Positions 26,276-36,100 of a stretch of DNA of 64,000 nucleotides are shown here, one piece after another. Under the pieces are notes generated by a model. It worked only from the letters and a program-made list of their open reading frames with translations. It was not told the origin of the DNA and did no database searches. How positions within the stretch are numbered: the first letter of the stretch is position 1; each line of letters opens with the position of its first letter. The DNA is taken from positions 628,910-692,909 of the forward strand of contig CAWCQU010000004.1 in the NCBI GenBank assembly GCA_963797765.1. Direction: 5' to 3'. This stretch comes from JBGPTK01 sp963797765. GTDB taxonomy: Bacteria; Acidobacteriota; Terriglobia; Acidiferrales; UBA7541. The position numbers and the translations under genes are program-made.

Positions 26276-26300
26276 GCACAGCCAGGAGTGGATGTGCTAC
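26276..26300. repeat. Short palindromic element, copy 2
   Basis: gcacagccaggagtggatgtgctac, the inverse of 8247-8271 with one substitution (a for c) that slightly weakens the stem. It lies between the MBL-PilZ gene and the PEP mutase-like gene. Confidence 0.7.
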
Positions 26301-26349
26301 TGAAACCGCGCTGCGCTAGAATGTTTGGTGCTTTTAGGATACGAAGCCG

Positions 26350-27183
26350 ATGATTACACGCGATCAAAAATACAGGACATTTCGGGCGCTGCATGAACGG
26401 CCCGGGATTTTTGTGATTCCGAATCCCTGGAATGCGGGTACCGCCAGAATTCTGACGGCCATGGGATTCGAAGCTCTTGCGACAACCAGCGCCGGGTTTG
26501 CTTTCTCCGACGGGCGGCGCGATTCCGCTGCCGGCGCGACTCGCGATGAGGTTTTGGCGAATGCGAAATCCATCGTGGACGCGACGGATTTGCCGGTCTC
26601 GGCCGATCTTGAGAATGGATATGGACGGTCGCCGGAACTGTGTGCAGCAACGATCCGGCTCGCATCGCAAACGGGCCTGGCCGGGGGATCGATCGAGGAT
26701 GCGACGGGCGATCCGAATGATCCGATCTATGAATTCCAGCTTGCGGTGGACCGGGTTGCGGCGGCGGCGAAAGCGGCCCGCGATTGCCAGTTCCTGTTGA
26801 CGGCAAGGGCGGAGAATTTCCTTCATGGGCGCGGCGATCTGAATGACACTATCCGGCGATTGCAGGCTTTTGCGGAGGCCGGCGCTGACGTGTTGTATGC
26901 GCCAGGACTGCCGAGCCTGGAAGCCATCCGGTTGGTTTGTGCGGCGGTTTTTCCCAAGCCGGTGAATGTTTTGATGGGATTGAAAGGCGCCACGTACTCA
27001 GTGGAAGAAATTGCCGCCGCCGGTGCAAAACGGATCAGCGTGGGCGGAGCTTTCGCGCGCGCCGCTCTGGGAGCGTTCATCCGGGCCGCGCGAGAGGTGA
27101 AAGAAAAAGGAACCTTTACCTTCGCAGCGGAGGCGATTCCCCATGCCGAGGTGAGCGCTTACATGGCGGACGGGAAGCGATAA
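26350..27183 (+). CDS. Isocitrate lyase/PEP mutase superfamily protein
   Basis: About 277 aa, the usual length of the short members. It starts RALHERPGIFVIPNPWNAG, then ALATTSAGFAFSDGRRDSAAG, LPVSADLENGYG (metal/substrate site), GGSIEDATGDPNDP, FLLTARAENFLHG and LYAPGLPSLEAIR. The family includes phosphoenolpyruvate mutase, methylisocitrate lyase and oxaloacetate decarboxylase-like enzymes. The usual catalytic KKCGH of isocitrate lyases is missing, which is normal for the short subfamily annotated as carboxyvinyl-carboxyphosphonate phosphorylmutase-like. The true reaction is not known. No phosphonate genes are nearby, so phosphonate metabolism is unlikely. It is transcribed alone, convergent with the AhpD-like gene. 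Confidence 0.88.
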   Translation: MITRDQKYRTFRALHERPGIFVIPNPWNAGTARILTAMGFEALATTSAGFAFSDGRRDSAAGATRDEVLANAKSIVDATDLPVSADLENGYGRSPELCAATIRLASQTGLAGGSIEDATGDPNDPIYEFQLAVDRVAAAAKAARDCQFLLTARAENFLHGRGDLNDTIRRLQAFAEAGADVLYAPGLPSLEAIRLVCAAVFPKPVNVLMGLKGATYSVEEIAAAGAKRISVGGAFARAALGAFIRAAREVKEKGTFTFAAEAIPHAEVSAYMADGKR

Positions 27184-27213
27184 ATTGCCACGGCTAAGGC
27201 GCCGAGCGGCGGC

Positions 27214-27564
27214 TCAGGAATCCAGTCCCGGAATCTCGCGCATGCGCGCAAAGGCGCGCCGGACGTGGGGAATCACAATCGAACCGCCCACGATGAGCGC
27301 GACATTCAAGGCGTCAATGATCTCCGCGCGCTTCCAGCCGACTTCGCCACATCGCACGATATGGTAGGTAATGCAGTCGTCGCAGCGAAGCACGGCTGAG
27401 GCAACCAGCCCCAACAACTCCTTGGTGTTGGTCGGAAGCGGGCCGGGCTCATAAGCCTGGTGATCCAGCGCAAAGAAGCGCTTCATGCCCAGATGGTCGC
27501 TGCTATGAATTTCCTGGTTCATCTCGGCCCGAAATTTTTCAAATTCAGAAAGCGTATCCGCCAT
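27214..27564 (-). CDS. Carboxymuconolactone decarboxylase family protein (AhpD-like)
   Basis: About 116 aa, one helical CMD domain: FEKFRAEMNQEIHSSDHLG, KELLGLVASAVLRCDDCITYHI and GWKRAEIIDALNVALIVGGS. The CxxC pair (CDDC) followed by a His three residues on is the redox motif of AhpD-type alkylhydroperoxidases. It was selected as reductase-like, not as a true carboxymuconolactone decarboxylase. No AhpC partner is adjacent. It is convergent with the PEP mutase-like gene and divergent from rmlA. Confidence 0.88.
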   Translation of the reverse strand: MADTLSEFEKFRAEMNQEIHSSDHLGMKRFFALDHQAYEPGPLPTNTKELLGLVASAVLRCDDCITYHIVRCGEVGWKRAEIIDALNVALIVGGSIVIPHVRRAFARMREIPGLDS

Positions 27565-27796
27565 TCGATCCTCCCGAGAGTATTTTCTTTTGCGCCGTTC
27601 TCGAGAACATACAATAGAGCTTCCTTCCGGTTTGCGCGATCAGAGTTTATTTTTCAGCCGGAAGTACGACCGGGAAATTTGCCGGCGAATCCGGGAAGCT
27701 CCGAAATCCTTGCTATTCATCGAATGCAAAGCAATAATTCATGCCTGATCCGGCGAGCGCAATCGAGCTTGCCAAAATTCCGTTGAGAGAAGACGA

Positions 27797-28564
27797 ATGA
27801 AAGGTGTTGTATTGGCGGGCGGAACCGGCAGCCGATTAAATCCGCTCACCCGAGTGACCAACAAACACCTGCTTCCCATTTACGATAAGCCGATGGTGTA
27901 TTACCCCATCCAGACGCTTGTCAATGCCGGGATTGAAGAAATTCTTCTGGTCACCGGCGGGAAAAACGCAGGAGACTTTTTGCGTCTGCTTGGGAATGGC
28001 CGTGATTTCGGGCTGAAACATCTGAACTACACGTACCAGGAAGGCGAAGGCGGGATCGCGGACGCTCTGGGACTGGCCGAATACTTTGCGGGCGGCGAGC
28101 CAATCTGCGTCATTCTTGGCGACAACATTATTGAGAACAATATTTGCCAAGCGATTGAGAATTTCAAGAAACAGAAAGACGGCGCGAAGATTATCTTGAA
28201 AGAAGTGACCGACGCGATTCGATTTGGCGTGGCAGAAATTCGCGGCCATCAAGTGATCGGAATTGAAGAGAAACCCAACGCTCCAAAATCAAATTATGCG
28301 GTGATCGGGATTTATCTTTACGACGCCACCGTGTTCCAAAAAATCCGGCGCCTGAAGCCTTCCGGGCGCGGAGAACTCGAAATTACCGACGTCAATAATT
28401 TTTATATCGACGAAGGAAAACTAACGTACGAAGTGCTGGATGGCTGGTGGACCGATGCCGGCACATTCGAATCTCTACTGCGCGCCAACAGTCTAGTAGC
28501 GGAAACCGGCGCGAATAAACTGAGCCCCACGATCCGCTCCGACCGGCAGGCAGTGATTCCATGA
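27797..28564 (+). CDS. rmlA: Glucose-1-phosphate thymidylyltransferase
   Basis: About 255 aa, shorter than the 290-aa enterobacterial RmlA, lacking most of the C-terminal helix region; short forms are known. Nucleotidyltransferase signatures are clear: VVLAGGTGSRLNPLTRVTNK at the N-terminus, LPIYDKPMVYYPIQTL, VILGDNIIENN, FGVAEIRGHQVIGIEEKP and GWWTDAGTFESLL. It makes dTDP-glucose from glucose-1-phosphate and dTTP, step 1 of dTDP-L-rhamnose synthesis. The stop overlaps the ATG of rmlB by four bases (ATGA), and rmlABCD follow in order, so the assignment is firm. Confidence 0.95.
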   Translation: MKGVVLAGGTGSRLNPLTRVTNKHLLPIYDKPMVYYPIQTLVNAGIEEILLVTGGKNAGDFLRLLGNGRDFGLKHLNYTYQEGEGGIADALGLAEYFAGGEPICVILGDNIIENNICQAIENFKKQKDGAKIILKEVTDAIRFGVAEIRGHQVIGIEEKPNAPKSNYAVIGIYLYDATVFQKIRRLKPSGRGELEITDVNNFYIDEGKLTYEVLDGWWTDAGTFESLLRANSLVAETGANKLSPTIRSDRQAVIP

Positions 28565-29614
28565 AGCTTCTGGTTACGGGCGGTGCGGGCTTCATCGGCT
28601 CCAATTTCATCCGTCATGTTCTGGGCTACCGGTAAAGCCCATGAAATCGTCAATTTCGACAAGCTGACATATGCAGGGAATCTTGCCAACCTCACCACGG
28701 TGGCCGAGAACAAAGAGTATTGTTTCATTAAGGGTGACATCTGCGATGCAATTGCCGTAGAAGCGGCGATGACCGGCTGCGACGCCGTGGTTCATTTCGC
28801 GGCGGAATCGCACGTGGATCGCAGCATCTATGAACCGGGCGCCGCAATCGAAACGAACATCACCGGCACTTTTGTTCTGCTGCAGGTGGCACGCAAGCTG
28901 GGAATCAAGCGCTTCGTTCATATTTCAACGGACGAAGTGTACGGCGATATTTCCGAGGGGGCCTTTGCGAAGGAAGATTCGCCCTTGCGGCCGAGCAGTC
29001 CTTATTCCGCTTCGAAGGCCAGCGCCGATTTATTGGTACTCTCCTACGTGCGAACGTATGAATTTCCCGGGCTGATTACCCGTTCATCGAATAATTACGG
29101 ACCGTATCAGTTTCCCGAGAAATTTCTGCCGCTGATGATCGCGAATGCCTTGGACAACAAATCGCTTCCGATTTATGGCGATGGAAAACAGCAGCGCGAT
29201 TGGCTGCACGTCGAAGATAATTGCCGAGGGATTCTTGCGGTCCTCGAGCGGGGCCGCGTGGGAGAAAGCTACAACATCGGCGGATTAGACGTGGAAGAGA
29301 ATTTGACGATGGCGCGGCGACTGCTTCAGACAATGAGCAAGCCGGAAACCTTGCTTTCCTACGTTAAAGATCGTCCCGGCCATGACCGCCGCTATGCACT
29401 GAATTGCGATAAGATTCAGCGCGAACTGGGATGGCAGCCGGCTATATCACTCGAACAAGGATTGCGTCAGACGATCGAGTGGTACCAACAGAATTCGGAA
29501 TGGGTGGCCGATGTGCGTGGCGGCGCCTATCGAAGTTATTACGAAACGTATTATGAGAAACGCGATTCTTCACTCCACGCCATCGCTCGATCCGGACCCA
29601 AAACGAATAGTTGA
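28561..29614 (+). CDS. rmlB: dTDP-glucose 4,6-dehydratase (one frame break near the start)
   Basis: About 350 aa. It opens at ATG 28561 with KLLVTGGAGFIGSNFIRHVL, breaks near 28632, and continues AHEIVNFDKLTYAGNLANLT. The rest is intact: VVHFAAESHVDRSIYEPG, FVHISTDEVYGDI (catalytic Thr, Asp, Glu), PYSASKASADLLVLSY (Tyr-x3-Lys) and TRSSNNYGPYQFPEK. It removes water from dTDP-glucose to give the 4-keto-6-deoxy sugar, step 2 of rhamnose synthesis. The raw frame from 28583 gives a false N-terminus (MRASSAPISS). One missing or extra base near ctgggctaccgg restores the protein, so I read this as a consensus error. Confidence 0.93.
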
Positions 29615-29698
29615 TTCCGGCTGGAGATTCTTATTCGGACCTTGGGCCTGAATTGTTTAAATCGAAGCAGCAATTATTTTCATAAGGATTGAGCCTTT

Positions 29699-30259
29699 TT
29701 GCAGCGATTCGAAACATCCCTTCCCGGCGTCTTGGAATTGCGACCCAAAGTATTCCGGGACGAGCGGGGGTTTTTTACGGAGACGTATCACCGCGCAAAA
29801 TTTGCCGAACTGGGCGTCAACGATTCGTTTGTCCAGGACAACCTTTCGCGTTCCGCCAAGGGCACTTTGCGTGGCCTTCATTACCAGTTGCAATATGCGC
29901 AGGCCAAACTTTGTTTTGTGGTGGAAGGGGAAGCCCTCGATATCGCCGTGGACATCCGCATGGGTTCGCCGCATTTCGGGAAGTGGACGCGCATGATTCT
30001 CTCGGCCGAAGCGCACAACCAGATTTACATTCCCCGCGGATTCGCACACGGGTTTCTGGCCCTGACGGAGAGTGTCCAGTTCGTTTACAAGTGCAGTGAA
30101 TATTATGCTCCGGCGGACGAGCGCGGAATCGCGTGGAACGATCCACAACTGAATATTTCCTGGGAAGTGGACCGTCCACTGGTTTCCGGAAAAGATTCCA
30201 AGCTTCCCCATCTTGCCGATGTGCCGCATGAATTCCTGCCGCGATATGGCGGCCCATGA
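29699..30259 (+). CDS. rmlC: dTDP-4-dehydrorhamnose 3,5-epimerase
   Basis: About 186 aa, the usual RmlC size. The start is TTG 29699, preceded by aaggattgag. Landmarks are LPGVLELRPKVFRDERGFF, FVQDNLSRSAKGTLRGLHYQ (catalytic His in RGLHYQ), AKLCFVVEGEALDIAVDIR, YIPRGFAHGFLAL and YYAPADERGIAWNDP. It epimerises C3 and C5 of the 4-keto sugar. It is followed by rmlD with a four-base overlap (ATGA). Confidence 0.95.
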   Translation: MQRFETSLPGVLELRPKVFRDERGFFTETYHRAKFAELGVNDSFVQDNLSRSAKGTLRGLHYQLQYAQAKLCFVVEGEALDIAVDIRMGSPHFGKWTRMILSAEAHNQIYIPRGFAHGFLALTESVQFVYKCSEYYAPADERGIAWNDPQLNISWEVDRPLVSGKDSKLPHLADVPHEFLPRYGGP

Positions 30260-31224
30260 TGGCTAAAATATTGCTGGCGGGAAAAACCGGGCAAGTGGGC
30301 GGAGAACTCGCGCTTCTCCTTCCTCATATCGCCGAAGTGGCGGCCTTCGACCGGCAGCATTTGGATTTCTCGAAACCGGAAGAGATTCGCCGCGTGATTC
30401 GAGAAGTCCGGCCGCAGATCATCGTCAATGCGACTGCGTATAATGCCGTCGACCAGGCGGAGCAGGAAGAAACGCTGGCCAGAGCGATCAATACCGATGC
30501 TCTGGCACTGATGGCGGAAGAAGCCAAAAAGATTGGCGCGGGCCTGGTTCACTATTCCACCGACTACGTATTCGATGGTTTGAAAAAATCGCCTTACCGG
30601 GAAGATGACGCTCCGAATCCACTCAACCGTTACGCAAAATCGAAGCTGGACGGCGAAAATGCCATTCGTGAATCCGGTGTTGCCTACCTTATCTTCCGAG
30701 TGGCGTGGGTCTATGGCACGCGCGGCAGCAATTTTGTGCTGACGATTCTCCGCCTGGCATCCGAGCGGGAAGAATTGAAAATCGTAAGCGATCAAATCGG
30801 CACGCCCACCTGGAGCCTGGGGATTGCAGCGGCGACAACGGAGATACTGAGACACCATTTCGACCAATCGCGCAAACAATTTAATTTGGCAAAATCGAGC
30901 GGCGTTTATCATATGACCGCGGGCGGTCAAACTTCCCGGTATGAATTCGCGAAAGCAATTCTGGAGCATGCCGCGAGGGAAAATCCAAGCTTGCCCTGGT
31001 TTGCCGCGGCGACCGGGGGACGTCCCATCATCGCCCGCCGCGTGATTCCGATTTTGACGGCGGATTATCCAACGCCAGCCAGGCGGCCCATCTATACAGT
31101 TCTCGACAGTTCCCGTCTGCTGCACCGGTTCGGCATTCAGTTCCCTGATTGGCGGACACAACTCCGCAACGTCTTCACGGGCCGGCCGCAATCTTTTCAA
31201 GATCCAAAGCCACTCGTTCAGTGA
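30256..31224 (+). CDS. rmlD: dTDP-4-dehydrorhamnose reductase
   Basis: About 322 aa. KILLAGKTGQVGGELALLLP is the NADPH-binding loop with the GxxGxxG signature, then IIVNATAYNAVDQAEQE, HYSTDYVFDG, NRYAKSKLDGENAI (Tyr-x3-Lys) and RVAWVYGTRGSNFV. It reduces the 4-keto group to give dTDP-L-rhamnose, the final step. The body is a little longer than usual at about 290-300 aa, with a C-terminal tail RPQSFQDPKPLVQ. The ATG at 30256 overlaps the rmlC stop. This ends the rhamnose operon; 670 bases of intergenic DNA follow. Confidence 0.94.
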   Translation: MMAKILLAGKTGQVGGELALLLPHIAEVAAFDRQHLDFSKPEEIRRVIREVRPQIIVNATAYNAVDQAEQEETLARAINTDALALMAEEAKKIGAGLVHYSTDYVFDGLKKSPYREDDAPNPLNRYAKSKLDGENAIRESGVAYLIFRVAWVYGTRGSNFVLTILRLASEREELKIVSDQIGTPTWSLGIAAATTEILRHHFDQSRKQFNLAKSSGVYHMTAGGQTSRYEFAKAILEHAARENPSLPWFAAATGGRPIIARRVIPILTADYPTPARRPIYTVLDSSRLLHRFGIQFPDWRTQLRNVFTGRPQSFQDPKPLVQ

Positions 31225-31897
31225 CTAATGTTAGTTCCCTTCCTCTTCTCTTCAAAACCATATCGATAAGCTATGTCCAGGCGCGATTCGGACTAGGAGC
31301 AGAATCCTCCGACGCCGCTGCTTTTGCGGGCTCACGAATGGCTCTGCGCCTAACTGCCGTCCCACCGGCCGGGATGTCCGTCTCGTGCGGCGCGTAGCCT
31401 CTCAGGAGCGGTACCTGTCAGACAAGCTTCACGAATATCCTCAATTAGCCACTCATTGAAATGGGCAAAATCGATATTCTAAGCGAGGCAGCTAGCTTTC
31501 AGCACTTAGGGGCATATTTGAGAACAGCCGCGAGCAGGGCTGCCAGAGTCAGGCCCCGGATAACACAGTACTCACCCTAAGAGATACATGCTTTACTGTA
31601 TAATTTAGTCTACCGTTAAGTCCCCTAGTGATAGTAGAATAGAGCTTGGACGCGCGGTCGGGCTAGGACGGGATTTTCGGAGTTTTTGACTCGCTCCCGG
31701 CAGTCAAGCGTCAAAGAACTTGACCAGAGGGGTCTCGCGCGATAGCGCTAATGGAGTGCTTTTTTGGGTGGGCTTAGCGCCTGGAGATTTGAAGTCTTTG
31801 GCCCATATTGTATATAGTTAGTGTTTCTGACCCAGATCCCTCACCGGACCTAATATCCCCAGCCGTAACTACTTATCAATGAGGGGGGCAATTCTAG
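31225..31897. promoter_or_regulatory. Long intergenic region between the rhamnose operon and the exopolysaccharide locus
   Basis: About 670 bases without a gene that I can support. It contains a TATAAT hexamer at 31599-31604 without a good -35 box, and the region just before 31898 is AT-rich with ttgtatatagttagtg at 31810. A strong ribosome site, gaggggggc, sits 10-18 bases before the next ATG. Promoters for the first regulator are probably here. Confidence 0.4.
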
Positions 31898-32548
31898 ATG
31901 GATGGTACAGTTAACGTCTTCCTTCTCGCGGAGAACCGTCTTCTGCGCGAAGCGCTTGCAAAAATGATGAAAAAAAAGGCCGACGTGTGCGTTGTGGGCG
32001 ATTCTGCCTATTGTTTGCAGGCTCTCGAACAGATTGTTGCTGCCGGACCGGACGTGTTAGTGCTCGACTCGGCTATGTATCTGGCTGATCAGGAGTTCCT
32101 GCAAGAAATCCGCCGCCTTCTTACCGATCTAAAGTTGTTGATGATTGGCATGGACTCCGACGATCAAATTTTCCTGCAAGCAATTCGTGCCGGCGCCGTC
32201 GGGTATGTTTTGAAGGACGCCTCGGCCACAGATGTCATCAGTGCGATTCGCGCTGTGGCACAAGGCGAAGGCGTTTGTCCGCCCAAACTATGCCGATTTC
32301 TGTTCGAGCAGGTGGCCCAACAATCAACGGAAAGTTTTACGACGAAGGTCAGACTGCAGGATGGACTGACGCGCCGGGAGCAGCAACTCGTTCCATTAAT
32401 TGCACAGGGGCTCACGAACAAAGAGATCGCCAAGCAGCTAAATCTATCGGAACAAACTATTAAGAATCACATTCATCGAATCATACAGAAAGTAGGCAGC
32501 CATGATCGCATGTCAGTGGGTGAATGGTATCTGAGGGCCGTGCAATAG
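31898..32548 (+). CDS. NarL/LuxR-type response regulator with atypical acidic pocket
   Basis: About 216 aa. The N-terminal receiver (about 1-125) has the phosphoacceptor-like Asp in PDVLVLDSAMY and a Lys in GYVLKDASATDV, but the acidic pair normally at the end of strand 1 reads VFLLAEN, so only one acidic residue is left. The C-terminal GerE/LuxR domain is intact: LTRREQQLVPLIAQGLTNKE and IAKQLNLSEQTIKNHIHRI. It is probably a phosphorylation-independent or weakly phosphorylated DNA-binding regulator. It opens the exopolysaccharide locus on the same strand, and two tandem dyads lie between it and the next gene. It very likely regulates the downstream genes. No histidine kinase is nearby. Confidence 0.88.
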   Translation: MDGTVNVFLLAENRLLREALAKMMKKKADVCVVGDSAYCLQALEQIVAAGPDVLVLDSAMYLADQEFLQEIRRLLTDLKLLMIGMDSDDQIFLQAIRAGAVGYVLKDASATDVISAIRAVAQGEGVCPPKLCRFLFEQVAQQSTESFTTKVRLQDGLTRREQQLVPLIAQGLTNKEIAKQLNLSEQTIKNHIHRIIQKVGSHDRMSVGEWYLRAVQ

Positions 32549-32575
32549 ACACGCTGTTTCTAACAATTCAAAATA

Positions 32576-32613
32576 GGTACCTAGTTAGTACCGGGCAGGT
32601 ACTTTATAGTACC
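32576..32613. promoter_or_regulatory. Two tandem ggtac dyads, candidate LuxR-type operator
   Basis: ggtac-ctagtta-gtacc (32576-32592) is followed by ggtact-ttat-agtacc (32598-32613). The dyad centres lie about 21-22 bases apart, two helical turns, so two dimers could bind the same face. They sit about 130 bases before the next gene and 30 bases after the NarL/LuxR regulator, on an AT-rich background. Binding by that regulator is inference. Confidence 0.55.
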
Positions 32614-32741
32614 GGCAGAAATATAGTGCGCTCTAAATTCAGTGTCAAATTCTCGAAATTCCTTGTCCTGGAACTGGACCACAATTGAACCTTGGCCATT
32701 TTTGTTCTCCTGCCATACTGACGGGACAAGGAGAGCGCGCC

Positions 32742-33119
32742 TTGAAGAAAATCAGAGTGGTTGTAGCGAATCGCCCCCGCCTGATGAGAGAACTCGTCCT
32801 GGCCACCATATCCGACCAACCCGACATAGAAATTGTAGGCGAGGCTTCGGATGAAGCCGCGATACTGGATTCGATCGAGCATCTGCAGCCCGACTTTCTG
32901 GTGGTTTCGCTGGATGAAACGGACGAGCGTCCGGCCATCTGCGATTTCGTGCTGGAGAAGTTTCCAGGCTTGAAGGTTCTGGCAATCGCCCCGGACCGCA
33001 ATAGCACTATCTTCTATTGGGCGTCATTCGACATTCACTCCAATCGCGTTCAGGCCTCGGAAGAAGGCGTATTGAAAGCCATCCGGGGAAGTTCGCCGGT
33101 TCTTGGGAGCCAACAGTGA
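32742..33119 (+). CDS. Stand-alone degenerate receiver domain (pseudo-receiver)
   Basis: About 125 aa, a receiver fold with no output domain. IRVVVANRPRLMRELVLATI is strand 1 and helix 1 but lacks the paired acidic residues. PDFLVVSLDETDERP carries an Asp close to the phosphoacceptor position, but the following Thr/Ser is Ala in KVLAIAPD and the conserved Lys is missing from the C-terminal part. It may therefore bind partners without phosphorylation. TTG 32742 is the best start, with acaaggagagcg before it. The stop overlaps the GTG of the Wza-like gene by four bases (GTGA), so it is translationally coupled to the export protein. A role in controlling export is inference. Confidence 0.72.
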   Translation: MKKIRVVVANRPRLMRELVLATISDQPDIEIVGEASDEAAILDSIEHLQPDFLVVSLDETDERPAICDFVLEKFPGLKVLAIAPDRNSTIFYWASFDIHSNRVQASEEGVLKAIRGSSPVLGSQQ

Positions 33120-36100
33120 ATTTGAGTATGTTTGGTTTCAATTTTGCCGAATGGATGCTCGTTCGACGGACAGAATGCGTCGCGCTCGCTTTCGCTCTTC
33201 TCTTGTTTGCCGGGGTGTCTTCTGCCAATGCACAACAAGCGCCAGAACAGCAATCACAACCACGGGACCAGATGACTCGGCCTCCTTCATCCGATCTGAT
33301 GAAGGAGAACCTGGGAAAAGTGGCGGCTTCCGGCGGGCAGATCAAAGCCGTCCTGGTAAAAGATCCCGGAATCATGGTCGAGTTGAAGACCTGGATTGCC
33401 AAAGACGCAGCCGATCATGGACAAATCGTGATCGATTCGGAGTTGACCGACCAGGCGATCTTCGATCGCCTGATCTGGGACGTGCAATTCCGCTCGATCG
33501 CCACGCGCTTGTTGCAGCGGTATGGCTATCTGCTTCCAACGGTGAATCCTGATTCCGATCTGGGGAAACAGCAAGACCTGATCATGAAAGAACGCGCGCT
33601 TCAATACGCGAAATCCGAGGAGGAAGCCAGGTCGAACCGGAACCAGGGACGAGAAGATCAAACGGGGCTTGAACGCGCAGGAACGTGTGATCCGCAACTC
33701 GATCGAGACTGCGACACGGAGAATCCGCGCCAACAGCAGGGATCTCGAACACAAAGAACCCGCTCACAATCTCAAGGAGCAGAACCGCAACAGAATGGCG
33801 CGCCTGGCACCGAAAGGCAGGGCCAGCCGCAGCGCAGGCAAGTGCCGAATTATCCGCAAGACGAGATGGAAGCAAGCAATCCTCAGCTCACACAAACCGC
33901 AGCGGCGCCGCGGGCGCGCTGGGTTCACGCGCGGGACAGATTGCTGGCGGACCGCTGCCCTTCTCCAGCGAACCCGACTTGAGCGGCCTTTCCGGCTTAG
34001 CGGACGGGCTCGGCGGAATGAATCCATCCAATGAGCGGGAGCGGCTTTCGACTGCGAATCCGCGCGAAACGGAATTCAATAATCATAATTCTTCGCGGGC
34101 CGGAGAATCGCAATTAAAAAGGCCGCGAGGCGAAACGGAATTGGTAAATGGAATGGTTCGCCGGCCCAACCCATATTCCGAAATTCCTTCGCTCTACGAC
34201 ATGTACTTGCAGGCGCCCGAGCGTCCGCGGCGCATGGAGCGCTTCGGGATTGACGTCTTTAGCGACGGTACTCGAGATTCCAACATGATCCCGATGGATC
34301 TTCCTGTAGGTCCTGATTATGTGGTGGGGCCGGGGGATAGCCTGACGATCAACTTGTGGGGCGGAGTGTCACAACGGATCTACCGGACCGTTGACCGCGA
34401 GGGGCGGGTATCGCTTCCGGAAGCGGGGCCGGTTCTAGTGAGCGGAAGAACTCTGGGCGATGTGCAGCAATCGGTGCAGCAGATCTTGCGCACCCAATTT
34501 CGCGATGTTTCAGCCGACATCTCGCTGACCCGGCTACGGACGATCCGCGTATACGTGGTTGGCGACGTGGAGCGGGCGGGAGCTTACGACATCAGTTCCC
34601 TTTCGACTCCGCTCAACGCACTGTTTGAAGCGGGCGGCCCGACGGACCGCGGATCCCTGCGGACTGTCCAGCACTTTCGCGGCAAGAAGCTTGTGCAGGA
34701 AGTGGACATTTACGATCTCCTTTTGCACGGAGTGAAGGACGGTATCCTGCCGCTTGAAAACGGCGACACGGTATTAGTGCCGCCCATCCGCGGACAGGTG
34801 ACGGTGGAAGGGATGGTCCGCCGGCCCTCCCTGTATGAACTGAATGGAGAAAAAGATCTGGCCCAGGTTCTGGAATTGGCGGGAGGAATTCTGCCCGCCG
34901 CCACCCTGCGCCATATTGAAGTGCAGCGCCTGATCGCTCACGAAAAACATACCATGCTGAGCGTGGATATTCCGGAAGTAGAAGATGCGGATTTTGTGCA
35001 GAAGAAACTGGAAGCGTTTGCGATTCAAGATGGAGACACGATCCGGATTTTCCCAATCGCTTCCTACAATCAGGATATCGTTTATCTGGAAGGCCACGTA
35101 TTGCGCCCGGGCCGATATTCCTACCGGAAGGGCATGAAGATTACCGATCTCGTATCCGGTTACAAGGATCTGCTGCCGGAACCTTCCGCGAAATATGCCG
35201 AGATCGTCCGGCTGAATGCGCCGGACTTCCGTCCGAGTGTGGTCGGCTTTGATCTGGCTGCCGCGCTTTCGAATCCAGCGACTGCCCCAACGCTCGAGCC
35301 GATGGACACCATCCGGATTTACGGCCGATTCGATTTGCAGAGCCCGCCCACGGTTTCCGTGCTGGGCGAAGTTCGTTCGCCGGGAACATACAACACGCCC
35401 GGCCAGATTCATCTTGTGGGACGCGATCATTCTGGCCGGAGGCCTGACGCCGGATTCACAAACGGACAACGTGCAGGTGTTTCAATATCTGCCCGACAGC
35501 CAACTCAAGATCCTGAGCGTAAACCTGAACGACGCGCGGGACGGTAAGCCGCTCGACAATATTCTGCTCGAGTCTCGTGACCGAGTTGTGGTCCACAAGA
35601 ATCTAGCTCAGGTCGATCCCGCAACAGTCATCATCCAGGGAGAAGTGGGAAGGCCCGGCCGTTATCCGCTCACTACAAATCTGACAGTGGCTGATCTGAT
35701 TCGCGTGGCGGGGGGCGCCAAAAGAAGCGCTTCTTTACAAAACGCGGACCTGACGCGTTCCATCGAAGATGTGAACAAAACGCCGCAACATCAGAACGTC
35801 AATGTGGAGGCGGCCCTCGCTGGCGACAAGACCGCGGATGTGCCGTTAAACAACGGCGATGTTCTGACCATTCCCCAACTCCCGGGATGGAACGACCTGG
35901 GCGCCACCATCGTTGTCCGTGGCGAGGTGACCAACCCGGGAACTTATGGAATTCATCCCGGCGACCGGCTCAGCACCATCCTGAAGCTGGCCGGAGGTTA
36001 TCAGCCGGACTCGTATCCCTACGGAGCTGTGCTGGAGCGAACGCAGGTGCGAGAGATGGAAGAACGAACTCACGCGGAATTAATGCAGCGGGTGAAGGCG

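Noticed and set aside
30103..31200. 365-aa minus-strand frame opposite rmlD
   Set aside because: Long only because of codon bias; no recognisable fold.
31599..31604. TATAAT as a mapped promoter
   Set aside because: Perfect -10-like hexamer, but no -35 box at 17 bases and 290 bases from the gene; kept only as a note.
33116..33982. Separate secreted protein ahead of the SLBB protein
   Set aside because: Joining frames near 33912 gives the natural text GGPLPFSSEPDLSGLSG, so it is the N-terminal part of the export protein.
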